In this document: one piece after another, positions 48,839 through 63,526 of the stretch
How the letters are laid out: each line of letters starts with the position of its first letter
How positions within the stretch are numbered: the stretch's first letter is position 1
Origin: Siphonodentalium dalli
Taxonomy: Eukaryota > Mollusca > Scaphopoda > Gadilida > Siphonodentaliidae
NCBI GenBank assembly: GCA_032622095.1
Contig: CP136069.1
Location: forward strand, 164,664,394-164,728,393
Direction of reading: 5' to 3'
DNA: 64,000 nucleotides
Program-made: the position numbers and the translations under genes
The notes under the pieces: generated by a model
What the model was told of the DNA's origin: nothing
Databases searched by the model: none
Seen by the model: only the letters and a program-made list of their open reading frames with translations

Positions 48839-49660
48839 AAGACCCTTGTGACAAGAGTCGAAACTCTGAAATATAGTTTCCGGACACACAATTTAAACTT
48901 ATTATTCATTTAAATTTGTTCATCTTAATAGTCTCAGGTGACATTGAGATAACCCATGTCATGCATTGCATGACATTAACCACACAACTTCAATTTGCCA
49001 TTACAACACAAATGCGTGCAGCAATTTCCACATTGGTCATCAACACTGTGTATATTAACCGCATGCGATCATGCATCATAGACAATCTGTAACAAATGTA
49101 ACACGGGACATCGGGCAGGCTTCGCTCTATACCCATTCCCATGAATTGTTAATACTTCATGTTGAATTTCAGACGCTTCGTTGAATAGCATTACACTATT
49201 GATGCAAATTAATGGATTCCGGACAATAGCGTCATGACAAAAATCGAATCAAGGCCCAAAACAGTTCATTTTCTCACAACAAACGGGCATCTATATTTGA
49301 TGAACTTATTGCAGCGATGACGCATGTGCTTTAAACTAACGAGTAATAAGATAGCTGCTCTGTGTGTGACTTTGAAAAAATGATGGCTGAATGATTTGTA
49401 TCTGATTGAAATATTTGATAATATTTTGATTTATCACTGCAGATCCATTACATCGGCATTATGCCCAAAGCGCTACAATACCACATTTTACAACTATGCT
49501 GTCGCCAAACTAAAATAAGGGTTTCATTTGTTACATTCCATTGTGCTATGGCATATGCGTTGTATAATTTTCCAGTTTCATGGTTGAGGGGAATGTCATT
49601 TATGTCGTGTGACGGGATGCCTATGGTACTCATGTTAGACACTACTACCATTGTTCTCCC

Positions 49661-49925
49661 AGGTTGGTAAGTAACTTACCAACCTGCGATGAAGAGTTGA
49701 TAAGTGACTTACCAACCTGTGCCGAGCGGGCGTGCTCGACAAGTACGATTAACCTGGTGAGTGAGATTAATATTATCCATCATGATCTGGGGTGTGGGAT
49801 GGAAAAATCTCACCCTCGGGGCCAGACATTTGGGCCAGACACGAGGTTTGCCGAGTGTCCGGACCAAATATCTGGCCCCGAGGGTGAGTTTTTTCCATGC
49901 CCACATCCCAGGTCATGATGAATCA
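49661..49925. repeat. Palindromic element in unit, copy 1
   Basis: catcatgatctggggtgtgg + gatggaaaaa...ctcaccctcggggccaga pairs with tctggccccgagggtgag... ccacatcccaggtcatgatg across a ccgagtgtccgg tip. A smaller pair, ggttggtaagt/acttaccaacc, precedes it. Snap-back MITE-like. Repeated at 56729-56993 and 57184-57448. Confidence 0.8.
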
Positions 49926-51658
49926 TTTTTCTCCCAACCCAAGAGCCTCATTCCGATTTTTTGTTTTATACCAATCTTTGGGACATTCCAGTAGCTTCGT
50001 AACGGTATATTTGGGGAGAAATCTGATGCGATATTCGTGATTATCTGGGATGATTTCAGGGGGGGGGGGCGAATTTTGTTTACGAGACGTGAGGTAGGGG
50101 GCGGTGGGTGGGTACCCGAGGCCGGAAACAGTTTTTGACCACTTTTTTTTCATTGACATATTTTCAACTGTTTTAAACATATTTGTTTATATGTTGTGGC
50201 TTGTTGCAATATGAGAAGCACTAATACATTCAATATTGATATAATTACCCCCATAAGTTGATATAAAATGGAAAAATAGTGAATATTGTGTGGGTGGGTC
50301 CCAAAATATTCATTGATTTTATTTGCGCGCAAATTTTTTTCATTGTGTCTGTTTCAGCTTGCTTGGCAGTTTTTATATTGAAAATTGTCTAGTTCACGGT
50401 GTAGTTCAATAAAAAAATACTTCAGATAGCTCTAGGGTAGGGTGAACTTAATGCAGCCTGACAATATCAGCTAACAACTCATGACAGAATATTACAATAA
50501 TTCTTATACTTCATGACAGTCTCTTTACTCATACAGTTAGCTGATGCATGAGTGTAATGTATGAAATAATGTATCAGAATAATGTATAGTTAATAATATA
50601 TAGTAGACACAGGTAGACATATAATAGTAAATCAAGAGTACAGCCGGTATACTGTAAACAGAAGACCAAATTGGAGTTATCTTCCCTACACCAACACAAT
50701 GACGTTACGCTTACTGTGACCTCGTCTCCACGGTCACGTCACTAAAGTGCACATCCGTGTATATGGATTTCGCACTAAATTGACCATCCGCGTTCAAACT
50801 CAAAGGGTTAAACATTATTTTAGGCCTAGCCAATCGTAATGCGAGGTCGGGTCGGTGGTCATGCAGGCATACATAAAAACTAATTCGTACACTGGTTCAT
50901 ATGCACATTTTCCTTTTTGGTATTACTATAGGCTCTAGGCCTACTAGTTGATGCTGGTTGATGTCTGAAAAAAAGTTAAATTTAATTTTGTGTAATTGTT
51001 TATTCTATTATAGGCCCTAACACTGGCCCTAGTTTTTTTTTTTGTCATTCCAGGGGATTCAACATATTTTTCATCTACTCACACAGATGAATAGGCTGGG
51101 TTATAAATTTACCAATATAATCACATCATATTCTACCTTTGTTCGATTGCTTAGAGTTCAATTTTGCACATGTTTGTAACAGGAAGTCAGCTGAGGAAGT
51201 AACGTTTAATTTGGTCTTTCAAAGAAGGGACCAATATAGAGCGGTTGGTCGTTACAGAGGGGACCAATATAAAGTTTTGGGGTTTTGGGGGGTGGGTGTC
51301 TAAAATTTTATGAAAAAAAAAATGCAAGAAAGGGTGGGTGGGTGTAAAAAAAATGGCAATGTAAAAAAAACACCCCCACGTCTCGCAACTTTTTTACGCC
51401 CCCCCCCCCCCCCCTGATGATTTCGGTATATACCAAAGCGCGTCACACGTGCGCGCAGGGTTAATACGTTAGAGTGAAATCGACATGGTCTTGTGAAATC
51501 TAAATGAATACGTCACATCGTTCCACCTGCATAGATTCCGAGAAACGAGCGTATTGATATGAAGTATATACAACTGGACTAATCGTGTTTGTCATGGGAA
51601 ATGTCCATATTTGTACCATTAGAAAAGGAAACAGGTGTATATATGACAGACAAAATTA

Positions 51659-51886
51659 ATGTTAGTTAGACGCGTTCGACGATTTATTGCAACGATGACA
51701 ACAGTACTGTTCGAATGTGGAACTATTGCGTTCGTCATTTGTGAAGCGGCTATTGTTTACCTGTTACGAAATGTGCAAGTGGTGCCAGTTTCGCTTGGGG
51801 CCTTCCGTTTGATGGAATATGTTCGCAAATTAGTCGTTTATATTGCATATTATGCAACTCTGTGTCTGCAAGTGAGGTTATGTTGA
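51659..51886 (+). CDS. Hydrophobic 75-residue ORF in the unit
   Basis: Open frame with a long non-polar run (VLFECGTIAFVICEAAIVYL) and a second one (LVVYIAYYATLCL) that could be membrane segments. No family was recognised, and it has no cysteine pattern or repeat. An identical copy lies at 59178-59405 because of the array. A coding role is unproven. Confidence 0.18.
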   Translation: MLVRRVRRFIATMTTVLFECGTIAFVICEAAIVYLLRNVQVVPVSLGAFRLMEYVRKLVVYIAYYATLCLQVRLC

Positions 51887-54022
51887 AGGTTCTTCGCGAT
51901 TAACATGTTGGAGTCTTATCTCCATTTGTATTAGCGTCCACAAATTCGTCCGTATTTGTTTACTTGAAACGTGAAGCGTAACTGGTTGGTCGCAATTGTT
52001 TTAGTTGACACAAAACACGATGACGGATTGTTAAGTTAGTTCCGGCTCTTAATTAAATAGGTAAAGCAGTCACGGTAGGGTGAGACAGCTGGTCACGTGT
52101 TGGGTGAGACAGGGAAATCTCACCCTGCTATCCCACACGGGCTGCCTGTGCTAAAATGTGTATGGTGTGGGAGAAAATCCCTTTCCACAGCTAATTTTAA
52201 TTAATCTGTGTCGGCTGAGTGAACTTTATGACAGCCAGTATGAATGACAACGTATCGACAGGGGTTGGGTGTCTCCACTTTAGGTCAATGTTCTCAACAA
52301 TCGGACACGTCCGACACAACGTATATTTCAATTGAGGTTTAGGCCAAATGTAGAATGTTTACCTACATTCAGTTAATTTTTCACTAAAAACATCAGTTTG
52401 AAGATATACAACCATTTAAGGACCAGGCACTGGGTTGGACAATGGGAATTTGTGTGTGTTTCAAAGCGAGCGGGGTGGGGGCTACGGTTGAAAGTTGATC
52501 GTGGCCAACTGACCAGTTCGACGGGAGAATGTCCACAATGAGAACATGCTTAAATGCACATACCTGTACATGCCATGCACCGTTACAAATTGTTTTTGTA
52601 CGCAAATAAAACATGCAGGCAGTGGACGATCGACCGAATTTAATCGCATTTAATATCCAATGTGTACTAAAAACATTACTGCAAAATTGACTTCATTGGG
52701 CTGAGAGGGTGTGTGTGTGTCTGTGCACGGATTCGTGTTCAAATTCTTTGTACATCACAACATTTCCAACTGTTAGAAATTATTTTACCTGATCGACAGC
52801 CCAGTCGCTACAGATATTTCAAAGTGATGCTATTTAAGTCCGGATTTCCGATACGAATTTGGCAAATATTCGACTTTATAAATAAAAATTAAAACATTTA
52901 ATAATTTAACGCTGAATAGGGCCTATACTGGTTAAAAGATCAAACTGTCAAATAAATTTAACCTATTCTAGTCGAACATTTCCAACTGGTGATGTGTTAT
53001 ATACAAACGTTTGCCAATTTTGACCACAGTTATGGTGTTGACACCCAAGGATCTCGCGCGCGACAGGAGGGGATGTGGGTGCGATGGTGTCTCAAATGAT
53101 AGTCAACATTTTCAACAATTGTAAATTTCATACCTAACACAACATTAGTTGGAAATATCACACCAACATTAAGTTGAAATTGTTCTTATAGTTTGACTTA
53201 TTAGTAGGGAATTTGTTGTTTTGAGACCATCATTTGCATATTTTCCTACTTTGGTCAAAATCTAAATATTATTAAGGATGGTTTGTTTCGTCTGTTGCCA
53301 GCGTTTCCATCGTCCCAGAAGAAATATTGTAAAAAAAATAAAAAATTCAATAGTGTTTCCATTGAAAATTCAAATAAATATCAAGATACGGTACTACCAG
53401 TTACACGCAGAATGAACTTATACAATGTGTGTCGAGCCTGCCACATAAACGACCTTGAATTGTACGTGTATTCTTTACATGCAATGTCTGCTATCTTCTT
53501 ATCAGTTTATGCATGTCTGACCCAACAAAAGCATTTATAATCAAGAAAGCAGTTGCCGGCATAACTCGTCTCTGCCTATTGGTTGATATTCGTTTCCCCA
53601 TCACTAAACCAGAGCTGTAACGCCTTACTGGTGCCATTCGTTTTTCTAGCGATGCACCATATACAGTGTTTTGTTCAGGAGCATCGTCTTACTAGCATAT
53701 TATCCATTTGGCCGCATTGGAGAATTATGTATCACTACAGCGAATCAATCATCTAAGGTTTACAGCGTGAATCAGTGCGTTTTAATCATTTAGGTATTAT
53801 ATGACCTTCCGACAATTTAAAGCACAATCCTAGCCAGCTTCCGCATATAATACAAGTAGTTCATCAATCTAACACAGCATTGGCCCGTCTCAATAACAGC
53901 ACAATACTGCAGTAAACTTGGAACCAAATCAAGGCCGTTGTTTATATATCAATCAATGTAACCGACCCCACGGGGCGAGTTACATTTAGTGTTGCGAAGG
54001 ACTTTAACATTTTGCAACCTTG

Positions 54023-54390
54023 ATTCCTCCCTTATCGTCCATAGTAGTTGCATTTGACATATCGTTCACGTAGAGTAGAAAAATTATGGGCCCGAGTAAG
54101 GATCCCCGAGGAACACCACATACAGTTTTAAGGAGATTTTGACTTGCTTCCATTGAATTCTACGTATTGTCGTCTCTCATTAAGATAGCTTCGAAACCAT
54201 TTGTTTGCCATCCCTTTAATTCCATAATGTTCCATTTTTGTAAGTAAGATGTCGTGGTTTATTGTGTCAAAAGCTTTGGACAGATCAAGAAAAAGGGCTA
54301 CGGTGGAATCTTTCGTGGGCTTGTCGTTGTTGTTCACAGCATGATCCAGTAGATGAATGATGGGATGAAAAATTGAATGATTAGGGCCAT
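54023..54390 (-). pseudogene. Non-LTR reverse transcriptase fragment, copy 2
   Basis: Same relic as at 47553. Here the frame runs on through [19 protein letters not shown] to a stop at about 54128, and the GVPRGS block is still in another frame. Confidence 0.85.
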
Positions 54391-56008
54391 TATATCACCA
54401 TGAACAGAGGAGCACCTGGATATTTCATAAAGCATATGTATCTTCATGGATATATGATAGCCAAGTGTCATAACAATCTTGGTCTAACCCACAAGATTGA
54501 CTTATACATTTCTATTCAAAGCCAAATAGTCGTCTTTTATTTTTGCGAACTAATGTGTTTATGATGTTCATGTTTTGCTCCCAATACATGTATTTAAAAC
54601 AAAACAATTTCGTGCCTATATTTGCGAATGCCATTCTGTCTCTGTCTGTCTGTATTCTTGGGATGCCCTCTAGTTAGCACCAAAGTAGTTTATATAGTAC
54701 TCTATATTCCCACAAAATGTCCACATCAGAGTGTTTCACAAAACATTAACCTGGGCAACGCCGGATAACTCTGTTATTATATATATAAATCTCCGCGTTG
54801 CCAAAGTCGCGCAGTCCATGACAGGTATGAAGACTGGTGGAGAGGACACCAAACTGTATAACAAATGTCACCGATTTAACCAATAGGTTTATAGCCATGA
54901 CGCGACATACATGTATAATATGGTATACATGTTGATGTATATCGAAAGCAAACGTTAATCGACGTACGTACGATATAACCTCATCTCAATCTCACCATCT
55001 TGCAACATAACTATCTTCACACACTTGCACTTTCAAGTTTCAGATATATTTTTGTCGTTATGACCTTTCATGTAGTTTCCATGTTTTTATATATCAGACG
55101 TTCCACAACATGTTCCCATCATCTCCGAAACACTTCATGTCATACAGGTGTGCAAGGTCTGAGTGCCAGGTCCCGACGTTTAAAATTTCAAACACCATGC
55201 ATGCATATGTCCTCTTCTCCAACCACGAGGACCAATTGCTGCTCAGTACTCATATCGAACAACCGACTAAAATGCCAATGACATGTTCGATAGAGCAGTA
55301 TAGAGCAGTAATTGGAACTTTTGACTTGAAGAAGAAGACATAAAAGACCCTTGTGACAAGAGTCGAAACTCTGAAATATAGTTTCCGGACACACAATTTA
55401 AACTTATTATTCATTTAAATTTGTTCATCTTAATAGTCTCAGGTGACATTGAGATAACCCATGTCATACATTGCATGACACTAACCACACAACTTCAATT
55501 TGCCATTACAACACAAATGCGTGCAGCAATTTCCACATTGGTCATCAACACTGTGTATATTAACCGCATGCGATCATGCATCATAGACAATCTGTAACAA
55601 ATGTAACACGGAACATCGGGCAGGCTTCGCTCTATACCCATTCCCATGAATTGTTAATACTTCATGTTGAATTTCAGACGCTTGATTGAATAGCATTACA
55701 CTATTGATGCAAATTAATGGATTCCGGACAATAGCGTCATGACAAAAATCGAATCAAGGCCCAAAACAGTTCATTTTCTCAAAACAAACGGGCATCTATA
55801 TTTGATGAACTTATTGCAGCGATGACGCATGTGCTTTAAACTAACGAGTAATAAGATAGCTGCTCTGTGTGCGACTTTGAAAAAATGATGGCTGAATGAT
55901 TTGTATCTGATTGAAATATTTGATAATATTTTGATTTATCACTGCAGATCCATTACATCGGCATTATGCCCAAAGCGCTACAATACCACATTTTACAACT
56001 ATGCTGTC

Positions 56009-56562
56009 CGCGCTAGACCGTAATTTACTTTTGCCAAATAATTTGCCAAATGAAAATATTTTTTGCCAAATTGTATTAGCATTTGCCAAATGCATCCTTG
56101 ATAGTTTCATTTTCTGCAACCTTAATTATTATGCTTAGAAATTCGCGTGTTGAACGACTTTTGATATCGATAGAAAAAGCAGTTAATAATCAATTATACT
56201 GGCATATATATTGTATATAATACAACAATAAGCCAATCACAGAACAATACAATTGTAGACGGGTTGCTTCATCAGAAGGGCATATCACAGGAGGAGTAAT
56301 CCCTCCAACCATAAGTACTAATGCTATGAAATTAACTGCTTGTTAACAGAGGTGTTAACTTCTCCTAAACCTAATAAAACTCCACTAATATAATTATGTT
56401 TTAAGAGTTTCCTGAAATGATCGGTAATGATTGACCAGTATTTTTCAAATTGCTTGAGGAATTAAAAAATGACTTGCCAAAACTTTTGCCAAATGAAAAT
56501 ATTTTTTGCCAAATGTGAATTATTTTTGCCATTGGCAAATTTGGCAAGTGGCAGCGCGAACC
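56009..56562. mobile_element. Non-autonomous hAT-like element, copy 2 only
   Basis: Left end ccgcgctagaccg, right end ggcagcgcgaacc, with ttttgccaaat motifs inside both ends. It is clearly the same family as 13227-13747, with a few terminal bases lost. The uninterrupted site is visible in copy 1 (49494: atgctgtcgccaaac). Here atgctgtc and atggctgtc flank the element, a duplication of about 8 bp with one extra base. Confidence 0.85.
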
Positions 56563-56730
56563 ATGGCTGTCGCCAAACTAAAATAAGGGTTTCATTTGTT
56601 ACATTCCATTGTGCTATGGCATATGCGTTGTATAATTTTCCAGTTTCATGGTTGAGGGGAATGTCATTTACGTCGTGTGACGGGATGCCTATGGTACTCA
56701 TGTTAGACACTACTACCATTGTTCTCCCAG

Positions 56731-57639
56731 GTTGGTAAGTAACTTACCAACCTGCGATGAAGAGTTGATAAGTGACTTACCAACCTGCGCCGAGCGGGCG
56801 TGCTCGACAAGTACGATTAACCTGGTGAGTGAGATTAATATTATCCATCATGATCTGGGGTGTGGGATGGAAAAATCTCACCCTCGGGGCCAGACATTTG
56901 GGCCAGACACGAGGTTTGCCGAGTGTCCGGACCAAATATCTGGCCCCGAGGGTGAGATTTTTCCATGCCCACATCCCAGGTCATGATGAATCATTTTTCT
57001 CCCAACCCAAGAGCCTCATTCCGATTTTTTGTTTTATACCAATCTTTGGGACATTCCAGTAGCTTCGTAACGGTATATTTGGGGAGAAATCTGATGCGAT
57101 ATTCGTGATTATCTGGGATGATTTCAGGGGGGGGCGAATTTTGTTTACGAGACGTGAGGTAGGGGGCGGTGGGTAGGTACCCGAGGTTGGTAAGTAACTT
57201 ACCAACCTGCGATGAAGAGTTGATAAGTGACTTACCAACCTGCGCCGAGCGGGCGTGCTCGACAAGTACGATTAACCTGGTGAGTGAGATTAATATTATC
57301 CATCATGATCTGGGGTGTGGGATGGAAAAATCTCACCCTCGGGGCCAGACATTTGGGCCAGACACGAGGTTTGCCGAGTGTCCGGACCAAATATCTGGCC
57401 CCGAGGGTGAGATTTTTCCATGCCCACATCCCAGGTCATGATGAATCATTTTTCTCCCAACCCAAGAGCCTCATTCCGATTTTTTGTTTTATACCAATCT
57501 TTGGGACATTCCAGTAGCTTCGTAACGGTATATTTGGGGAGAAATCTGATGCGATATTCGTGATTATCTGGGATGATTTCAGGGGGGGCGAATTTTGTTT
57601 ACGAGACGTGAGGTAGGGGGCGGTGGGTAGGTACCCGAG
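56731..57639. repeat. 455-bp local tandem duplication
   Basis: gttggtaagtaacttaccaa to gggtaggtacccgag occurs twice in a row (from 56731 and 57185). Copy 1 of the large unit has one. The two halves differ mainly in the length of a G run. Confidence 0.9.
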
Positions 57640-60600
57640 GCCGGAAACAGTTTTTGACCACTTTTTTTTCATTGACATATTTTCAACTGTTTTAAACATA
57701 TTTGTTTATATGTTGTGGCTTGTTGGAATATGAGAAGCACTAATACATTCAATATTGATATAATTACCCCCATAAGTTGATATAAAATGGAAAAATAGTG
57801 AATATTGTGTGGGTGGGTCCCAAAATTTTCATTGATTTTTTTTGCGCGCAAATGTTTTTTATTGTGTCTGTTTCAGCTTGCTTTGCAGTTTTTATATTGA
57901 AAATTGTCTAGTTCACGGTGTAGTTCAATAAAAAAAATACTTCAGATAGCTCTAGGGTAGGGTGAACTTAATGCAGCCTGACAATATCAGCTAACAACTC
58001 ATGACAGAATATTACAATAATTCTTATACTTCATGACAGTCTCTTTACTCATACAGTTAGCTGATGCATGAGTGTAATGTATGAAATAATGTATCAGAAT
58101 AATGTATAGTTAATAATATATAGTAGACACAGGTAGACATATAATAGTAAATCAAGAGTACAGCCGGTATGCTGTAAACAGAAGACCAAATTGGAGTTAT
58201 CTTCCCTACACCAACACAATGACGTTACGCTTACTGTGACCTCGTCTCCACGGTCACGTCACTAAAGTGCACATCCGTGTATATGGATTTCGCACTAAAT
58301 TGACCATCCGCGTTCAAACTCAAAGGGTTAAACATTATTTTAGGCCTAGCCAATCCTAAGTCGTAATGCGAGGTCGGGTCGGTGGTCATGCAGGCATACA
58401 TAAAAACTAATTCGTACACTGGTTCATATGCACATTTTCCTTTTTGGTATTACTATAGGCTCTAGGCCTACTAGTTGATGCTGGTTGATGTCTGAAAAAA
58501 AGTTAAATTTAATTTTGTGTAATTGTTTATTCTATTATAGGCCCTAACACTGGCCCTAGTTATTTTTTGTTGTCATTCCAGGGGATTCAACATATTTTTC
58601 ATCTACTCACACAGATGAATAGGCTGGGTTATAAATTTACCAGTATAATCACATCATATTCTACCTTTGTTCGATTGCTTAGAGTTCAATTTTCCACATG
58701 TTTGTAACAGGAAGTCAGCTGAGGAAGTAACATTTAATTTGGTCTTTCAAAGAAGGGACCAATATAGAGCGGTTGGTCGTTACAGAGGGGACCAATATAA
58801 AGTTTTGGGGTTTTGGGGGGTGGGTGTCTAAAATTTTATGAAAAAAAAATGCAAGAAAGGGTGGGTGGGTGTAAAAAAAATGGCAATGTAAAAAAAACAC
58901 CCCCACGTCTCGCAACTTTTTTACGCCCCCCCCTGATGATTTCGGTATATACCAAAGCGCGTCACACGTGCGCGCAGGGTTAATACGTTAGAGTGAAATC
59001 GACATGGTCTTGTGAAATCTAAATGAATACGTCACATCGTTCCACCTGCATAGATTCCGAGAAACGAACGTATTGATATGAAGTATATACAACTGGACTA
59101 ATCGTGTTTGTCATGGGAAATGCCCATATTTGTACCATTAGAAAAGGAAACAGGTGTATATATGACAGACAAAATTAATGTTAGTTAGACGCGTTCGACG
59201 ATTTATTGCAACGATGACAACAGTACTGTTCGAATGTGGAACTATTGCGTTCGTCATTTGTGAAGCGGCTATTGTTTACCTGTTACGAAATGTGCAAGTG
59301 GTGCCAGTTTCGCTTGGGGCCTTCCGTTTGATGGAATATGTTCGCAAATTAGTCGTTTATATTGCATATTATGCAACTCTGTGTCTGCAAGTGAGGTTAT
59401 GTTGAAGGTTCTTCGCGATTAACATGTTGGAGTCTTATCTCCATTTGTATTAGCGTCCACAAATTCGTCCGTATTTGTTTACTTGAAACGTGAAGCGTAA
59501 CTGGTTGGTCGCCATTGTTTTAGTTGACACAAAACACGATGACGGATTGTTAAGTTAGTTCCGGCTCTTAATTAAATAGGTAAAGCAGTCACGGTAGGGT
59601 GAGACAGCTGGTCACGTGTTGGGTGAGACAGGGAAATCTCACCCTGCTATCCCACACGGGCTGCCTGTGCTAAAATGTGTATGGTGTGGGAGAAAATCCC
59701 TTTCCACAGCTAATTTTAATTAATCTGTGTCGGCTGAGTGAACTTTATGACAGCCAGTATGAATGACAACGTATCGACAGGGGTTGGGTGTCTCCACTTT
59801 AGGTCAATGTTCTCAACAATCGGACACGTCCGACACAACGTATATTTCAATTGAGGTTTAGGCCAAATGTAGAATGTTTACCAACATTCAGTTAATTTTT
59901 CACTAAAAACATCAGTTTGAAGATATACAACCATTTAAGGACCAGGCACTGGGTTGGACAATGGGAATTTGTGTGTGTTTCAAAGCGAGCGGGGTGGGGG
60001 CTACGGTTGAAAGTTGATCGTGGCCAACTGACCAGTTCGACGGGAGAATGTCCACAATGAGAACATGCTTAAATGCACATACCTGTACATGCCATGCACC
60101 GTTACAAATTGTTTTTGTACGCAAATAAAACATGCAGGCAGTGGACGATCGACCGAATTTAATCGCATTTAATATCCAATGTGTACTAAAAACATTACTG
60201 CAAAATTGACTTCATTGGGCTGAGAGGGTGTGTGTGTGTCTGTGCACGGATTCGTGTTCAAATTCTTTGTACATCACAACATTTCCAACTGTTAGAAATT
60301 ATTTTACCTGATCGACAGCCCAGTCGCTACAGATATTTCAAAGTGATGCTATTTAAGTCCGGATTTCCGATACGAATTTGGCAAATATTCGACTTTATAA
60401 ATAAAAATTAAAACATTTAATAATTTAACGCTGAATAGGGCCTATACTGGTTAAAAGATCAAACTGTCAAATAAATTTAACCTATTCTAGTCGAACATTT
60501 CCAACTGGTGATGTGTTATATACAAACGTTTGCCAATTTTGACTACAGTTATGGTGTTGACACCCAAGGATCTCGCGCGCGACAGGAGGGGATGTGGGTG

Positions 60601-61541
60601 CGATGGTGTCTCAAATGATAGTCAACATTTTCAACAATTGTAAATTTCATACCTAACACAACATTAGTTGGAAATATCACACCAACATTAAGTTGAAATT
60701 GTTCTTATAGTTTGACTTATTAGTAGGGAATTTGTTGTTTTGAGACCATCATTTGCATATTTTCCTACTTTGGTCAAAATCTAAATATTATTAAGGATGG
60801 TTTGTTTCGTCTGTTGCCAGCGTTTCCATCGTCCCAGAAGAAATATTGTAAAAAAAAAAAAAAATTCAATAGTGTTTCCATTGAAAATTCAAATAAATAT
60901 CAAGATACGGTACTACCAGTTACACGCAGAATGAACTTATACAATGTGTGTCGAGCCTGCCACATAAACGACCTTGAATTGTACGTGTATTCTTTACATG
61001 CAATGTCTGCTATCTTCTTATCAGTTTATGCATGTCTGACCCAACAAAAGCATTTATAATCAAGAAAGCAGTTGCCGGCATAACTCGTCTCTGCCTATTG
61101 GTTGATATTCGTTTCCCCATCACTAAACCAGAGCTGTAACGCCTTACTGGTGCCATTCGTTTTTCTAGCGATGCACCATATACAGTGTTTTGTTCAGGAG
61201 CATCGTCTTACTAGCATATTATCCATTTGGCCGCATTGGAGAATTATGTATCACTACAGCGAATCAATCATCTAAGGTTTACAGCGTGAATCAGTGCGTT
61301 TTAATCATTTAGGTATTATATGACCTTCCGACAATTTAAAGCACAATCCTAGCCAGCTTCCGCATATAATACAAGTAGTTCATCAATCTAACACAGCATT
61401 GGCCCGTCTCAATAACAGCACAATACTGCAGTAAACTTGGAACCAAATCAAGGCCGTTGTTTATATATCAATCAATGTAACCGACCCCACGGGGCGAGTT
61501 ACATTTAGTGTTGCGAAGGACTTTAACATTTTGCAACCTTG

Positions 61542-61909
61542 ATTCCTCCCTTATCGTCCATAGTAGTTGCATTTGACATATCGTTCACGTAGAGTAGAAA
61601 AATTATGGGCCCGAGTAAGGATCCCCGAGGAACACCACATACAGTTTTAAGGAGATTTTGACTTGCTTCCATTGAATTCTACGTATTGTCGTCTCTCATT
61701 AAGATAGCTTCGAAACCATTTGTTTGCCATCCCTTTAATTCCATAATGTTCCATTTTTGTAAGTAAGATGTCGTGGTTTATTGTGTCAAAAGCTTTGGAC
61801 AGATCAAGAAAAAGGGCTACGGTGGAATCTTTCGTGGGCTTGTCGTTGTTGTTCACAGCATGATCCAGTAGATGTATGATGGGATGAAAAATTGAATGAT
61901 TAGGGCCAT
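61542..61909 (-). pseudogene. Non-LTR reverse transcriptase fragment, copy 3
   Basis: Matches the copy 2 relic, with the same open part from the [12 protein letters not shown] region through [10 protein letters not shown] to the SKSKSP stop. Confidence 0.85.
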
Positions 61910-63526
61910 TATATCACCATGAACAGAGGAGCACCTGGATATTTCATAAAGCATATGTATCTTCATGGATATATGATAGCCAAGTGTCATAACAATCTTG
62001 GTCTAACCCACAAGATTGACTTATACATTTCTATTCAAAGCCAAATAGTCGTCTTTTATTTTTGCGAACTAATGTGTTTATGATGTTCATGTTTTGCTCC
62101 CAATACATGTATTTAAAACAAAACAATTTCGTGCCTATATTTGCGAATGCCATTCTGTCTCTGTCTGTCTGTATTCTTAGGATGCCCTCTAGTTAGCACC
62201 AAAGTAGTTTATATAGTACTCTATATTCCCACAAAATGTCCACATCAGAGTGTTTCACAAAACATTAACCTGGGCAACGCCGGATAACTCTGTTATTATA
62301 TATATAAATCTCCGCGTTGCCAAAGTCGCGCAGTCCATGACAGGTATGAAGACTGGTGGAGAGGACACCAAACTGTATAACAAATGTCACCGATTTAACC
62401 AATAGGTTTATAGCCATGACGCGACATACATGTATAATATGGTATACATGTTGATGTATATCGAAAGCAAACGTTAATCGACGTACGTACGATATAACCT
62501 CATCTCAATCTCACCATCTTGCAACATAACTATCTTCACACACTTGCACTTTCAAGTTTCAGATATATTTTTGTCGTTATGACCTTTCATGTAGTTTCCA
62601 TGTTTTTATATATCAGACGTTCCACAACATGTTCCCATCATCTCCGAAACACTTCATGTCATACAGGTGTGCAAGGTCTGAGTGCCAGGTCCCGACGTTT
62701 AAAATTTCAAACACCATGCATGCATATGTCCTCTTCTCCAACCACGAGGACCAATTGCTGCTCAGTACTCATATCGAACAACCGACTAAAATGCCAATGA
62801 CATGTTCGATAGAGCAGTATAGAGCAGTAATTGGAACTTTTGACTTGAAGAAGAAGACATAAAAGACCCTTGTGACAAGAGTCGAAACTCTGAAATATAG
62901 TTTCCGGACACACAATTTAAACTTATTATTCATTTAAATTTGTTCATCTTAATAGTCTCAGGTGACATTGAGATAACCCATGTCATACATTGCATGACAC
63001 TAACCACACAACTTCAATTTGCCATTACAACACAAATGCGTGCAGCAATTTCCACATTGGTCATCAACACTGTGTATATTAACCGCATGCGATCATGCAT
63101 CATAGACAATCTGTAACAAATGTAACACGGAACATCGGGCAGGCTTCGCTCTATACCCATTCCCATGAATTGTTAATACTTCATGTTGAATTTCAGACGC
63201 TTGATTGAATAGCATTACACTATTGATGCAAATTAATGGATTCCGGACAATAGCGTCATGACAAAAATCGAATCAAGGCCCAAAACAGTTCATTTTCTCA
63301 AAACAAACGGGCATCTATATTTGATGAACTTATTGCAGCGATGACGCATGTGCTTTAAACTAACGAGTAATAAGATAGCTGCTCTGTGTGCGACTTTGAA
63401 AAAATGATGGCTGAATGATTTGTATCTGATTGAAATATTTGATAATATTTTGATTTATCACTGCAGATCCATTACATCGGCATTATGCCCAAAGCGCTAC
63501 AATACCACATTTTACAACTATGCTGT

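Larger units (their letters stand above)
46963..53430. repeat. Large tandem unit, copy 1 (6468 bp)
   Basis: Starts gtcgagcctgccaca; the same point recurs at 53431 and 60950. It contains a minus-strand reverse-transcriptase relic, a palindrome at 49780 and a T/C-rich stretch at 51399-51415. It lacks the hAT insertion and the 455-bp local duplication found in copy 2. Several single-base and short indel differences separate it from copies 2 and 3. Confidence 0.93.
53431..60949. repeat. Large tandem unit, copy 2 (7519 bp)
   Basis: Collinear with copy 1. It is longer because of an hAT-like insertion (56009-56562), a 455-bp local tandem duplication (second copy starts near 57185) and about 40 extra bp near 54753-54796. 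It matches copy 3 almost base for base, with a handful of single-base changes and an indel seen (for example 54659, 60841). Confidence 0.93.

Noticed and set aside
49448-49651. Minus-strand ORF (MVVVSNMSTIGIPSHD...) as a gene
   Set aside because: It looks protein-like but has no recognised domain, and in copy 2 its C-terminal part is simply replaced by transposon sequence.
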